Shown here piece by piece: positions 1 through 7,730 of a DNA stretch of 64,000 nt. Each line of letters starts with the position of its first letter. The stretch's first letter is position 1. Source of the DNA: Rossellomorea pakistanensis (GTDB lineage Bacteria; Bacillota; Bacilli; Bacillales; Bacillaceae_B); contig NZ_JAFBDZ010000004.1 of the NCBI RefSeq assembly GCF_016908495.1, forward strand, positions 458,967-522,966, in the 5' to 3' direction. A program made the translations under genes and the position numbers. Below the pieces are notes generated by a model. That model was not told where the DNA came from, made no database searches, and worked only from the letters and a program-made list of their open reading frames with translations.

Positions 1-209
1 GTCTCATTTTAACTACTCCTTTCTTCTTTATACCTTATGATATGTAGGACAAGTACCTAGTGTGTGGACAGGAACCTAACTGATGAAATGGAACGAGCCC
101 TTTTAATAAATTTGGATTTTTAAGAAAGAAGAATTTATTGATTAAATCCGCTTTTTTACTCTACTTATGAATGACTTTTTAGAGATCTTTAACAAAATGC
201 AGCTTCAGC

Positions 210-755
210 CTAATGTGATTTTTTTAAAACCTTTGAATAAATTTGAGGAGCTATATTTTTATTTGTCACCTCTATGATGGCAACTTCTTTTATCTTCCCA
301 TGAATGGTGTCATTTCTTGTTAAACAGTAATGAAAGGCCTCTGATAATTTATTAGTGGATAATCTATTTGCTAACGTACAGTGAGGGATCCATTTGCCTG
401 GTAAGTACAATGAATTTGGATTGTCATTGAACTCTTTAAAATATTGATGATGCTGAGAATGAAATTCCAGCAGTTCTTTCGTTACCGTTGGGGAGAAAAA
501 TAATGTCCCTGAATTTAAAAACGTCCCTAGTGTCTGAAAGGTTATCTCAATTTCTGACTTATCAACATAAAACAATTCCATATGGTCGCTATATTCTAAA
601 TAGTTTAGGTTTTCATAGCTTGCTATAGTTATATGTGGCCTTCTATCTTCTATTTCTTCTGCATAAAAGGAAATAGACTTTTCACTTAACTCTCTCCAAA
701 TATCTTTAATGATTTGCTCTGTTTTTTCATCGAATAATGCTATTACACCGTACAT
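210..755 (-). CDS. 2H phosphoesterase / 2'-5' RNA ligase family protein
   Basis: 181 aa. Two HxT-type motifs, HITI near residue 41 and HCTL near residue 125, are about 85 residues apart, as in 2H phosphoesterases (LigT/ThpR/YjcG group). These enzymes hydrolyse or ligate 2'-5' or cyclic phosphate bonds in RNA or small nucleotides, with the two histidines as acid/base pair. The start is supported by AAAGGTGG 7 nt upstream. The protein is cytosolic, with no signal peptide or membrane segment. It stands alone at the window edge, so the substrate cannot be inferred from context. Family assignment is fairly secure from the paired motifs; the specific reaction is unknown. Confidence 0.8.
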   Translation of the reverse strand: MYGVIALFDEKTEQIIKDIWRELSEKSISFYAEEIEDRRPHITIASYENLNYLEYSDHMELFYVDKSEIEITFQTLGTFLNSGTLFFSPTVTKELLEFHSQHHQYFKEFNDNPNSLYLPGKWIPHCTLANRLSTNKLSEAFHYCLTRNDTIHGKIKEVAIIEVTNKNIAPQIYSKVLKKSH

Positions 756-1083
756 TTTTTAGCCACCTTTATCAACTTTCTCCTTCAACAATTCTTCGTA
801 ATTCTATAATATTTAATTACCAATTATCCCAAATATAAACTTGAATTTTTTACAATTCTTCTTCATTCTTTTTAAACCCTCTTTTGAATCGATGATCACC
901 ACGGTTTTACTTATACAAATTTATTGGTCTATTAATCCCTTTTCCTCATATACACTACCACCTTCCAACTTGGTTTTCGTTCTAAACAACCAATTTTTTT
1001 CAATCTAAAATTCTATGTGTTTCAGTAATAAATCCCCCATGATCATCTATATATCAACTAATCCGTCCATTTATAAAGAAGAA
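756..1083. other. Intergenic stretch, nothing recognised
   Basis: AT-rich sequence upstream of the 2H phosphoesterase gene and before repeat copy A. It presumably holds that gene's promoter, but I see no convincing -35/-10 pair, hairpin or ORF with a ribosome binding site. Confidence 0.5.
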
Positions 1084-1556
1084 GGGGCTGTCTGATAAGT
1101 CAATTCTTCTACTATCAGACAGTTCATTTTACTATTTTAAAATTTCTGGATTTGCCCTTTTCGGACAGCCCTATTTTCTACTACAACTTACTTAATATGT
1201 TTTGCTTCTGTGCTAACTTTCATTTAAAATGTCTCTCTTTCTTTGTTTTTCCCTTGTGAATTTATACGATTAATCATTCTAGCATAAGGAGAACCATCAT
1301 TTTCCCCAACTTGAATGTGGTAATGCACAACTTTTTGATTTATTGCACGAGAATGATTGGGGAGTGCACAAGGATCTAAATTCATGCACAACAATGCCTA
1401 GTAAATGCACAAGGGTTTCAAATTTATGAACATGTTAAAACATAGGTACACTTCAAAAAAGACCCAGGAACCATTACGTCAATAGTAGAAGAAAACCTCA
1501 GGAGTATCTTCTATTTATAGACGAACATGTGGTTCCTGTTCCCTATTTGAACAGCC
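1084..1556 (+). repeat. Dispersed ~0.5-kb element, copy A, with phased TGCAC array
   Basis: One of three related copies here (others 19090-19600, inverted, and 36316-36828). Order: a hairpin module bounded by GGCTGTC...GGACAGCC, with an inner 10-bp stem CTGTCTGATA/TATCAGACAG (1087-1172); a less conserved spacer; a conserved AAGGAGAA.CATCATTTTCC block; five TGCAC motifs starting at 1324, 1344, 1365, 1385 and 1406 plus TGAAC at 1427 (spacings 20-21 bp); then a second hairpin module with stem AGGAACCA/TGGTTCCT (1471-1530). No ORF runs through it. It lies 3' of the MFS pseudogene, so its hairpins may also end that transcript. Confidence 0.85.
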
Positions 1557-1566
1557 TCTATCCATT

Positions 1567-2766
1567 TTAAACAAATAAACGTCTACTGTTCATAGCATAA
1601 AGTGCGCAAGCCATAACTAATATTTCTGAACTCATTAATAAGCTCTCTACCTTTACTATATCTGCTAATGGTCCAAACAAGACCATTCCTAATGGCAAGG
1701 CACATGAATTTGAGATTTGCACAAGGCTAAACATTCTGCCATGCATAGAAGGCTCTACTTTTTCTTGTAATAAGACCGTTATCGGAGCATTGAAGCAAGG
1801 CATTGTTATCCCAATCAAAAAGTTAAACAGCAAGTACACTAAAAATACTGGTGCGACACCTAGTCCAACCATTAGCAATCCATAAAGAGTACAAGCTAAT
1901 GTCGTTGTATGCATTCGATTACGAAAGCCTCCCCAAGCGGCAATCACTATCCCCCCGACAGCAGCTCCTGCGCTGAAGGTCATCTCGCTTGCCGTCAGTT
2001 TCCATACTTCTGCACCGAAGGAACGGCTCACCATCAAAGGCGTTAAAAAAGCTGAGGGACTAATTAAAATCATCACGATAATAAGAAAAATAAGCAGTCT
2101 TTTTATGAACGTATTTTCTTTTAGATAGACAAATCCTTGTTTAATGTCGTACAGTTTGGACTTATGCTCACTTTCTTTAGCAGAATGTGTTGGCACGGCT
2201 ATAGTAAGCATAATACTTATCCCTATGATGGCAGTGATAACATCAATCAAAAACGTTGTTTCAATCGTTGTAATGGAGAGGATAGCCCCACTTGCTCCCG
2301 GAGAAAGAAACATGATTAGAGAGGTAATGCTGCTGTTCAATCCATTCACTTTCATAAGTTTGTCTTTTGGAACAATCTGAGGAATCAAAGCATTTACAGC
2401 CGGTGTTTGAATTCCAGTCCCCGCTGAACGAATCAGCAAAACAATGAAAAGCAGCACAATATGATGAAAGCCCGTTAAGAATAATAGTGCCAGAACCAGC
2501 GTCGCACCAGCAACCATTCCATCCGCCAGCATGATCATTTTCTTGCGGTTATATCGATCAATCCATACACCAGCAAATAACGATATCGCAATTTGAGGAA
2601 GAAAGCCACAAATGGTGGAAATCGTTATCATGATTCCTGAGGATGTCGTTAGAATGATATACCAGATGATCGCATACTAAACCAGTGAGGAACCAAACAA
2701 TGAAATGGTTTGTGCAGTCAGGAACAAAACAATTTTTCTTTTCCATATGTTATCATTTTCATACAT
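1567..2766 (-). pseudogene. Mef-like MFS efflux transporter interrupted by an in-frame TAG
   Basis: Read from the ATG at 2766 (GGAG upstream) the frame gives a normal MFS N-terminus, but a TAG stop falls at codon 30 (2677-2679). The frame then continues without a break through twelve-helix-type sequence to 1567, including the DRYNRKK loop-2/3 motif near residue 75. CAG to TAG, a Gln codon lost by one base change, is the simplest explanation. The intact protein would be about 399 aa, similar in length to DHA3-type macrolide pumps (Mef family). Translation could restart at an internal ATG (2631), but that product would lack the first helix. It lies 34 bp downstream of the ABC-F gene, so the two were probably one operon, resembling mef/msr pairs. 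A sequencing error at that base is the main alternative. Confidence 0.75.
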
Positions 2767-2800
2767 AATTTCATTACTCCTAGTCTTCATTCCAAAATTT

Positions 2801-4336
2801 TCATCTCGTTTTACTAATGTTAAGAACGTCATCTACCCATTCGCGATAGAACTTCTCTTCATGAGAAACAAGTAGTATACTCCCGCTAAACTGTACCAAT
2901 GCGAATTGCAAAGCCTTTTTGGCTTCCGAATCTAAGTGATTGGTCGGTTCGTCCAAAATTAGAAAATTACAAGGTGAGAGCAATAGGCAGCACAATTTTA
3001 CTTTCGATTGCTCTCCGCCACTTAGTGTATGGATGGCTTGTGATACATTGGTATCTTTCAAACCGCATTGCGCCAATTGATGACGAACTTCCTTTATACT
3101 AAGCTTGGGAAATTGCTCTGATATGATCTCGATTGGTGTCATGACTTCATTTTCCCAAGCTAAATCTTGCTCATAATAACCGATTTTTATTTGTTCCCCA
3201 AACCGGAATTCTCCAGAAATGGCCGGGATATGTCGAACCAAGGTTTTTAATAAAGTTGATTTTCCTACTCCGTTAAAACCGGTGATAACGAGCTTTTGCC
3301 CGCCTAGTACAGAGAAGTTTATTTTCGGCAAAAGGGATGAATCATAACCTACTTCAAGGTCATCTACACTTAGAACCTTCTGTGTAGAAAGGGGAAGCTC
3401 ACGAAAACGGATGGATGGTTGATGAATAAATTCTGGTGGAGTAATTCTCTCCATCCTTTCAAGTTGCTTCCTACGTCCTTGAGCGATTCTAGAATTGACA
3501 CCGGCAATATTTCTTCGGATATATTCTTCCGTTTTTTCGATCTTTTTTTGCTGAGCATGAAATTGCCGAATATAATCCTTTCGCAAGTGCCCCTTTTGTC
3601 GTAGAAAATCCGAATATTTCCCATGGTATTTTTTAATGGTTCCAAATTCGATATCACAAATACAGGTTGCTATTTTTTCTAATAAGTCATAATCGTGAGA
3701 AACGACAATGAAAGCCCCATCGAATACCATTAAATAATTTGAAAGCCATTCAATATGTTCCTTATCAAGAAAATTCGTAGGCTCATCTAGCAATAAAACT
3801 TCCGGTTTTTCAAGCAGAAGCTTAGCCAGAATCACTTTAGCTCTCTGTCCACCACTTAACCCCTGGATCGTACGGTTGATTCCAATGGAGTTAATCCCCA
3901 AGCCATAAACAATTTTATGAATCCTGCTGTCTAAAGAATAAAAGTCACTAGCTTCAAGTTGTTCTTGATATTCCGCGGCTTGCCGTAACAGATCATTTTC
4001 ACCAGTAACAGCACTTTCCTGATAGAGCTTATTCATTCGCTTTTCAAGTTCAAATAAATCAGTAAATGCCGTTATTAGGTATTCTGAAATCGTATCATTT
4101 TCATTAATTTCGGCATATTGGTCAAGATGTCCAATTTGAATATCAGACTGCCATTTCACACTTCCTTTATCAGGAATGATTTCCTCTAACAATATTTTAA
4201 GAAGAGTGCTTTTCCCTGATCCATTTTGACCAACGATCCCCATGTGTTCCCCTTTATACAAGTCAAAGAAAGCATTCTCATATAGAGTTTTATCAATAAA
4301 ACTATGTGTTAAATTTCTAACTTCAAGTAAGCTCAT
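2801..4336 (-). CDS. ABC-F family ATPase, probable ribosome-protection (antibiotic resistance) protein
   Basis: 511 aa from the ATG at 4336 (AGAGGGA upstream); the frame is open further upstream but that part is leader. There are two ABC domains without membrane segments: Walker A GQNGSGKST (about residue 35), signature LSGGQRAK (about 160), Walker B LLLDEPTNFLD (about 180), then a second set with GFNGVGKST, LSGGEQSK and LILDEPTNHLD. Between them is a charged helical linker (about 240-320), the arm that ABC-F proteins insert into the ribosomal E/P site. Family members dislodge macrolides, lincosamides, pleuromutilins or oxazolidinones, or act as translation factors. The adjoining Mef-like pump and the attenuator-like leader argue for a resistance role. 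The drug class cannot be read from sequence. Confidence 0.85.
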   Translation of the reverse strand: MSLLEVRNLTHSFIDKTLYENAFFDLYKGEHMGIVGQNGSGKSTLLKILLEEIIPDKGSVKWQSDIQIGHLDQYAEINENDTISEYLITAFTDLFELEKRMNKLYQESAVTGENDLLRQAAEYQEQLEASDFYSLDSRIHKIVYGLGINSIGINRTIQGLSGGQRAKVILAKLLLEKPEVLLLDEPTNFLDKEHIEWLSNYLMVFDGAFIVVSHDYDLLEKIATCICDIEFGTIKKYHGKYSDFLRQKGHLRKDYIRQFHAQQKKIEKTEEYIRRNIAGVNSRIAQGRRKQLERMERITPPEFIHQPSIRFRELPLSTQKVLSVDDLEVGYDSSLLPKINFSVLGGQKLVITGFNGVGKSTLLKTLVRHIPAISGEFRFGEQIKIGYYEQDLAWENEVMTPIEIISEQFPKLSIKEVRHQLAQCGLKDTNVSQAIHTLSGGEQSKVKLCCLLLSPCNFLILDEPTNHLDSEAKKALQFALVQFSGSILLVSHEEKFYREWVDDVLNISKTR

Positions 4337-4358
4337 AATTTTTTCCCTCTTTTCCTCA

Positions 4359-4408
4359 AATAAAAAAAGCAGAGGGGTAGCGCCTTTTAGGACGCTAGCC
4401 CTCTGCTT
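4359..4408 (-). terminator. Attenuator/terminator hairpin in the ABC-F leader
   Basis: A 16-bp stem with one mismatch (arms 4367-4382 and 4393-4408, AAGCAGAGGGGTAGCG against CGCTAGCCCTCTGCTT) is followed on the minus strand by TTTTTTTATTT. It sits only 23-72 nt before the ABC-F start codon, where it can only terminate transcripts entering the gene. That is the layout of antibiotic-responsive transcription attenuation known for several Bacillus and Listeria ABC-F genes. Confidence 0.75.
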
Positions 4409-4484
4409 TGTTTTTTGTACCTTAAGATACACCAACATAAACTATCTCAATTTTTGAAAAAACTCATTGAAATAGCTATAACAA

Positions 4485-4518
4485 AGGGCCATAGACAAAG
4501 CATTGTCTATGGCCCTTC
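4485..4518 (-). promoter_or_regulatory. Second leader hairpin upstream of the ABC-F gene
   Basis: A perfect 15-bp stem (AAGGGCCATAGACAA and its complement) with a 4-nt loop is followed on the minus strand by TTTGTTAT, a weak U-tract. It lies between the 31-codon leader ORF and the attenuator. It could be an upstream terminator or an alternative fold in ribosome-mediated attenuation. Confidence 0.55.
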
Positions 4519-4608
4519 AATCTATTATCCATCAGCCAATAGTCATAACGAAATAAGCATAGTAAAACTACACTTTTAAAGACTATCAGCCGATGAATAT
4601 AGGAAACA

Positions 4609-4704
4609 TTACGCTTCCTGATTAAGCTCCGTACAACGCTTCATCGTATACATTTGTAGGGAGCTAAGTTTTCTAACAAGTTTTCCAAATAGTATATATT
4701 TCAT
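4609..4704 (-). CDS. 31-aa leader peptide ORF in the ABC-F transcript
   Basis: ATG at 4704 is preceded by GAAGGTG at 7-nt spacing, and a strong promoter lies just upstream (4728-4756). The frame encodes 31 residues beginning MKYILFGKLV and ending NQEA before TAA. A 12-bp imperfect stem (AGCTCC...GGAGCT, 4625-4665) lies inside the ORF, so a ribosome stalled on it would alter folding. No homologous leader is recognised. Its position, good ribosome binding site and the two downstream hairpins suggest a regulatory upstream ORF of the kind that senses ribosome-targeting drugs. A stand-alone small protein is the alternative. Confidence 0.55.
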   Translation of the reverse strand: MKYILFGKLVRKLSSLQMYTMKRCTELNQEA

Positions 4705-4727
4705 TTAAAACACCTTCTTTATCGGGT

Positions 4728-4756
4728 ATTTTAACATAATGGTTTATAGGAGACAA
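4728..4756 (-). promoter_or_regulatory. Sigma-A promoter for the ABC-F leader
   Basis: On the minus strand TTGTCT (4751-4756) and TAAAAT (4728-4733) are separated by 17 bp, a near-consensus SigA promoter. The start would be about 20 nt before the leader ORF and some 390 nt before the ABC-F start, giving a long regulatory leader. Confidence 0.7.
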
Positions 4757-5042
4757 TGACAATCTAATACTTGAAAGTAACCTTATAAGCGTTCGATTTG
4801 AAAAAAAGTAACAAAATCTTACCTATAGTAACCATGTAGATTACTATTTCATGATTACTGTATTCAAAAATATGTTGCCAAGTACCTTGGAAAAATCGTT
4901 TTTTCGTAATACTTAAAGCAAGTCGTTTTGACGGTCTCAATCGAGGGCTTTCGTAACGTGTTTCTTTGGCAAATTCAATTTGACGGTATCGAGAGAGGCA
5001 ATTCTTATCATGAAACTTCACCTATGCCTATTTGACACCATT

Positions 5043-5080
5043 AAAAAGCCGTTTATTGCAGTTCAACTACTTTAACGGCT
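5043..5080 (-). terminator. Terminator of the VOC-family gene
   Basis: AGCCGTT/AACGGCT arms (5047-5053, 5074-5080) around a 20-nt loop, followed on the minus strand by TTTTTAA. It lies about 80 bp past the stop of the gene at 5158-5580. Confidence 0.6.
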
Positions 5081-5157
5081 CGATCATACTCTTATGAGGT
5101 CTTATCTAGTTTTCATAATAGCTATCATTCAATACGTATTCCTCAATTTAGGCAAAT

Positions 5158-5580
5158 TTACTCTTCTTCACCTTTAGGCATCTTACTCATATCTCTATAC
5201 AACACATTCCACCGATGTCCGTCCGAATCAGTGAAACCAGCACCGTATAACCAACTCTCATCTTGTGGTTCACTAAAGATTGTACCACCTGCTTCTACTG
5301 CCCTTTTCACCATACTGTCTACTTCTTCTTTGCTCTCTGCATCAATAGAAAGCAATACTTCGGAGGTTTGGTTTGCATCTGTAACATCGTTTCTTACAAA
5401 ATTCTTGAACGTAGGCTCTGGAAAAAGCATGACGATAACATTATTATCTCCCATCACCAAACCAGCCATTTCATCACTATCAATATGGCGCGGGTGAAAT
5501 GTAAATCCAAGTTTGGTAAAAAACTCTTTCGATTTAGTAATATCTTTCACCGGCAAGTTAATCCAAAATTCTTTTTTCAT
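5158..5580 (-). CDS. VOC (glyoxalase/bleomycin-resistance fold) family protein
   Basis: 140 aa with the usual paired beta-alpha-beta-beta-beta modules: an N-terminal FWINLPVKDITKS segment, a middle LLSIDAESKEEVDSM segment, and the C-terminal GFTDSDGHRWNVLY signature of the PhnB-like/YetH-type subgroup. VOC proteins are metal-dependent lyases, isomerases, dioxygenases or drug-binding proteins, usually dimers in the cytosol. AGGAG 5 nt before the ATG supports the start. It is monocistronic, with its own terminator. Family assignment is firm; the substrate is unknown. Confidence 0.85.
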   Translation of the reverse strand: MKKEFWINLPVKDITKSKEFFTKLGFTFHPRHIDSDEMAGLVMGDNNVIVMLFPEPTFKNFVRNDVTDANQTSEVLLSIDAESKEEVDSMVKRAVEAGGTIFSEPQDESWLYGAGFTDSDGHRWNVLYRDMSKMPKGEEE

Positions 5581-5957
5581 AAAAATCTCCTTTTCATTCG
5601 TTTTTCTAATAAATTTTAGTTAAAGAAACATGTTGTGGATTCTACTAAATTTCCGGCTTTTGTTATTTTGGTATTACTAGAAACTTCGATTTAAATTCTA
5701 ATAATTCCTTCCCATTCTTATGGATGGACACAACTTTACTATTGAAAAATGATGATGGATTGATGAAGTTCATAAGAGATTCTATAAATTTAACTATTCT
5801 CCATCTTTCATATCTTTTTTATATTTTATTGATAACAGGGATGAATGAAAATGCTTTGGAAATTTGGGCAGGTTTATAAAAAAATAATCTTATGTTTTTC
5901 GAACACCTATCAGTATTCAAAACGGAAGTACTTTAATCCTCTGGAGTAAAATTGGCT
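5581..5957. other. Intergenic stretch, nothing recognised
   Basis: About 380 bp between the VOC gene start and the bidirectional terminator at 5958. It is very AT-rich. No ORF with a ribosome binding site, repeat or strong hairpin was seen; it presumably contains the VOC promoter. Confidence 0.4.
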
Positions 5958-6003
5958 CAAAATAAGAAATCATGACCAAAACGATCATGATTCCTTATTT
6001 TTA
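5958..6003. terminator. Bidirectional terminator
   Basis: Arms AATAAGAAATCATGA (5961-5975) and TCATGATTCCTTATT (5985-5999) pair with one mismatch around a 9-nt loop, with T-rich flanks on both strands. On the minus strand it overlaps the stop codon of the small gene ending at 5985 and would end the two-gene unit 6359-5985. Confidence 0.7.
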
Positions 6004-6113
6004 CTATTTTTATCTTTTGGATCCTGTTCTTTTTTCGAAACTAAATTGGAAGTCCGAATTTGTGCTGACCTTAAATTATTGTTTGGTGCAGCTTGTTTAT
6101 TCCAATCACCCAA
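5985..6113 (-). CDS. Small hydrophilic protein, 42 aa, TTG start
   Basis: A TTG start at 6113 follows GCAGGTGAG, which itself contains the TGA stop of the preceding gene region, so the two frames are 6 bp apart and probably translationally coupled. The product starts MGDWNKQAAP, is Lys/Asn/Ser-rich and has no hydrophobic segment. It ends inside the terminator hairpin. I recognise no family. Size, composition and pairing with another tiny hydrophilic gene resemble minor spore-associated proteins, but that is inference only. Confidence 0.45.
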   Translation of the reverse strand: MGDWNKQAAPNNNLRSAQIRTSNLVSKKEQDPKDKNSKNKES

Positions 6114-6119
6114 TTCGGC

Positions 6120-6359
6120 TCACCTGCTTTCTTGATCTTTTACCTTATTTCCGCCCATTAATTCACCAAAACGTTTCATTTCTTCATCTTCAGGAACATA
6201 ATGGAATGGATTTCTTTCCTGTTTGAATTCCCCTTTTGTATCTACTTGAATTCCTATCGTTTCTCCTGCTGATGCTGTAGAATCATTGATAATCCCTTCT
6301 TTTTCCCCATCAAAATGAGGGGTCGATTCAACATGCGAATTTTCATTTTCACGTGGCAT
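6120..6359 (-). CDS. Small acidic hydrophilic protein, 79 aa
   Basis: The start at 6359 (MPRENENSH...) is chosen because AAAGGAGATGATC precedes it; the frame is open 18 codons further upstream but without a ribosome binding site. The product is polar, with many Glu, Asp and Asn, one central STASAGETIG segment and a charged C-terminus. There is no Cys, signal peptide or membrane span. No family is recognised. It is followed immediately by the 42-codon gene at 6113 and a shared terminator. A small spore or stress protein is possible but not shown. Confidence 0.6.
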   Translation of the reverse strand: MPRENENSHVESTPHFDGEKEGIINDSTASAGETIGIQVDTKGEFKQERNPFHYVPEDEEMKRFGELMGGNKVKDQESR

Positions 6360-6517
6360 ATGATCATCTCCTTTAGTGTTAAGATGAGTATTTAGAAGAA
6401 TTCTATTCTTCATTCTTGTTACTATTTTTAATAAGACAGATTATTAGGTTAAAGAAGAAATTGTTCTTTTGATACCGCCTTTTCTACTTCCTCACAGTTT
6501 CGTGGCTTCCATCCTCT

Positions 6518-7015
6518 TTACTTCAACACCTTTCCCATAATGATGAATTCTTGAGGCACATTTGGATAGAATCCCACGCGAATAATCATCCAGCCTTGCT
6601 TTTGGTAAAATAAAATCGCATTAGTATTATTTTTTCGAACCGTTAATACAGCTGTTTTTTCTCGTCTATTTTGACATAAAATTTGAATTAACTGCTTTGC
6701 AATTCCCTGCCTTCTGTATCGAGGGTGAACACCTAATTCCGCTAGCTCCATGCAGTCCTTCACCCATCCAGTATAGGGGTGTAAATGATTAGCCAATAGA
6801 TCATGATAATATTGACCTCTGACAGAAGTGTATCCATAAATATATCCTGCAACTTGATCATCTTTTATCATCAAATATCCCTCAAAATTTGGATATTGAG
6901 AATGAAGCTGAAATTGCTTTTTCATGGCTATTGGATCGGCTCCAAAAAGAAAACCATATAATTCAATCGTTTTATAAAAATAAGGACCCTCCACCTTAAA
7001 CGGAACAATTTTCAT
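6518..7015 (-). CDS. GNAT family N-acetyltransferase
   Basis: 165 aa. The acetyl-CoA binding motif A is clear: ELAELGVHPRYRRQGIAKQL (about residues 90-109, the R/Q-x-x-G-x-G/A pyrophosphate loop), followed by the motif B segment LTVRKNNTNAILFYQKQGW (about 124-142). Such enzymes move an acetyl group from acetyl-CoA to an amine, from antibiotics to ribosomal proteins. The N-terminal substrate-binding half is distinctive but not one I can place. The ribosome binding site TAGGAGG lies just before the ATG. It is monocistronic. The substrate is unknown. Confidence 0.85.
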   Translation of the reverse strand: MKIVPFKVEGPYFYKTIELYGFLFGADPIAMKKQFQLHSQYPNFEGYLMIKDDQVAGYIYGYTSVRGQYYHDLLANHLHPYTGWVKDCMELAELGVHPRYRRQGIAKQLIQILCQNRREKTAVLTVRKNNTNAILFYQKQGWMIIRVGFYPNVPQEFIIMGKVLK

Positions 7016-7295
7016 ATTTTCACTACCTCCTAATCGGATATAGTTTGATTGAAAAATGGATTACTTTCTTCATTTTCTGAGGGGATGTTTTCCTTCTTTG
7101 TTTTAAAATGTAGTCAATTCACTTCGCCTAAAAACCATTCAATCCCATTATATGGTCGAATTAATGAAGAAAGACGCTTTCCATTTTACAGAAAGGTATA
7201 GAGTTTACCCGAATCTATTGAGGCTCCAAATTAAAAAAGATTTTGGACATACCACCAATTTATTCACCTACAAACCAAATTCGTACTCGACGCAG

Positions 7296-7342
7296 AAAAA
7301 GCTGACCTAAAAGTTTACTTAGAGTATCCTTTTAGAGTCAGC
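7296..7342 (-). terminator. Terminator of the Ala-Glu repeat operon
   Basis: GCTGACCTAAAAG and CTTTTAGAGTCAGC (7301-7313, 7329-7342) pair with a single-base bulge, followed on the minus strand by TTTTTCTG. It lies 20 bp beyond the stop of the gene at 7362-7703. The remainder of 7016-7361 shows no gene. Confidence 0.65.
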
Positions 7343-7361
7343 CTCAAAGTTTTATGACGTT

Positions 7362-7703
7362 TTATTTAAGTTGAATTTCTACAGAAGTTGAATTTTTGTT
7401 GTTTCTGGAAACCTTGATTCCTGTGCTTCCTTTTTTTTGAATAATTTCAAACTTAACCTTTCCCTCTATATTCGATACATCTATTCTATAGACTTTCTCT
7501 GCTTCAGGCTCCAGTGTATCTTGCTGCGCTGGTTGATCATCTATATAAACAGGTAAAAATTCTTTTGGTGAGGAGTCTTTAGTGTATGCATTTATAGTGA
7601 TTTGGCGGCTAAGGGTTAGATTCTGGTTTTTAACTTTTACATATAGATTATCATTATTCTTCTTCTTTTTAATCGTACAGCGTGAGACCATTGTTTTTGA
7701 CAT
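7362..7703 (-). CDS. Hypothetical 113-aa protein, partner of the Ala-Glu repeat protein
   Basis: AGGAGGAGATTAT precedes the ATG, so the gene is well translated. The product starts with a Lys-rich stretch (MSKTMVSRCTIKKKKNN) and then shows alternating hydrophobic/polar segments (YVKVKNQNLTL, ITINAY, VYRIDVSN, KVKFEII) typical of a small beta-sandwich domain. There is no signal peptide, membrane span or catalytic motif. It starts 27 bp after the Ala-Glu repeat gene and shares its terminator, so the two are one operon. I recognise no family. A role with the repeat protein in a surface or spore structure is conjecture. Confidence 0.65.
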   Translation of the reverse strand: MSKTMVSRCTIKKKKNNDNLYVKVKNQNLTLSRQITINAYTKDSSPKEFLPVYIDDQPAQQDTLEPEAEKVYRIDVSNIEGKVKFEIIQKKGSTGIKVSRNNKNSTSVEIQLK

Positions 7704-7730
7704 ATAATCTCCTCCTATTCTTTAATTTTT

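Noticed and set aside
1324..1431. CRISPR array, because of evenly spaced short motifs
   Set aside because: The motif is only 5-7 bp, intervals are about 15 bp, other copies diverge in the motif, and there are no cas genes.
2558..2746. 62-aa frame at the head of the MFS gene
   Set aside because: It lies in a different frame from the MFS sequence; the true N-terminus is in the frame starting at 2766 and ends at the TAG.
4764..5021. 85-aa minus-strand ORF upstream of the ABC-F promoter
   Set aside because: No convincing ribosome binding site, odd composition, no recognisable family, and it ends against the promoter region; probably chance.
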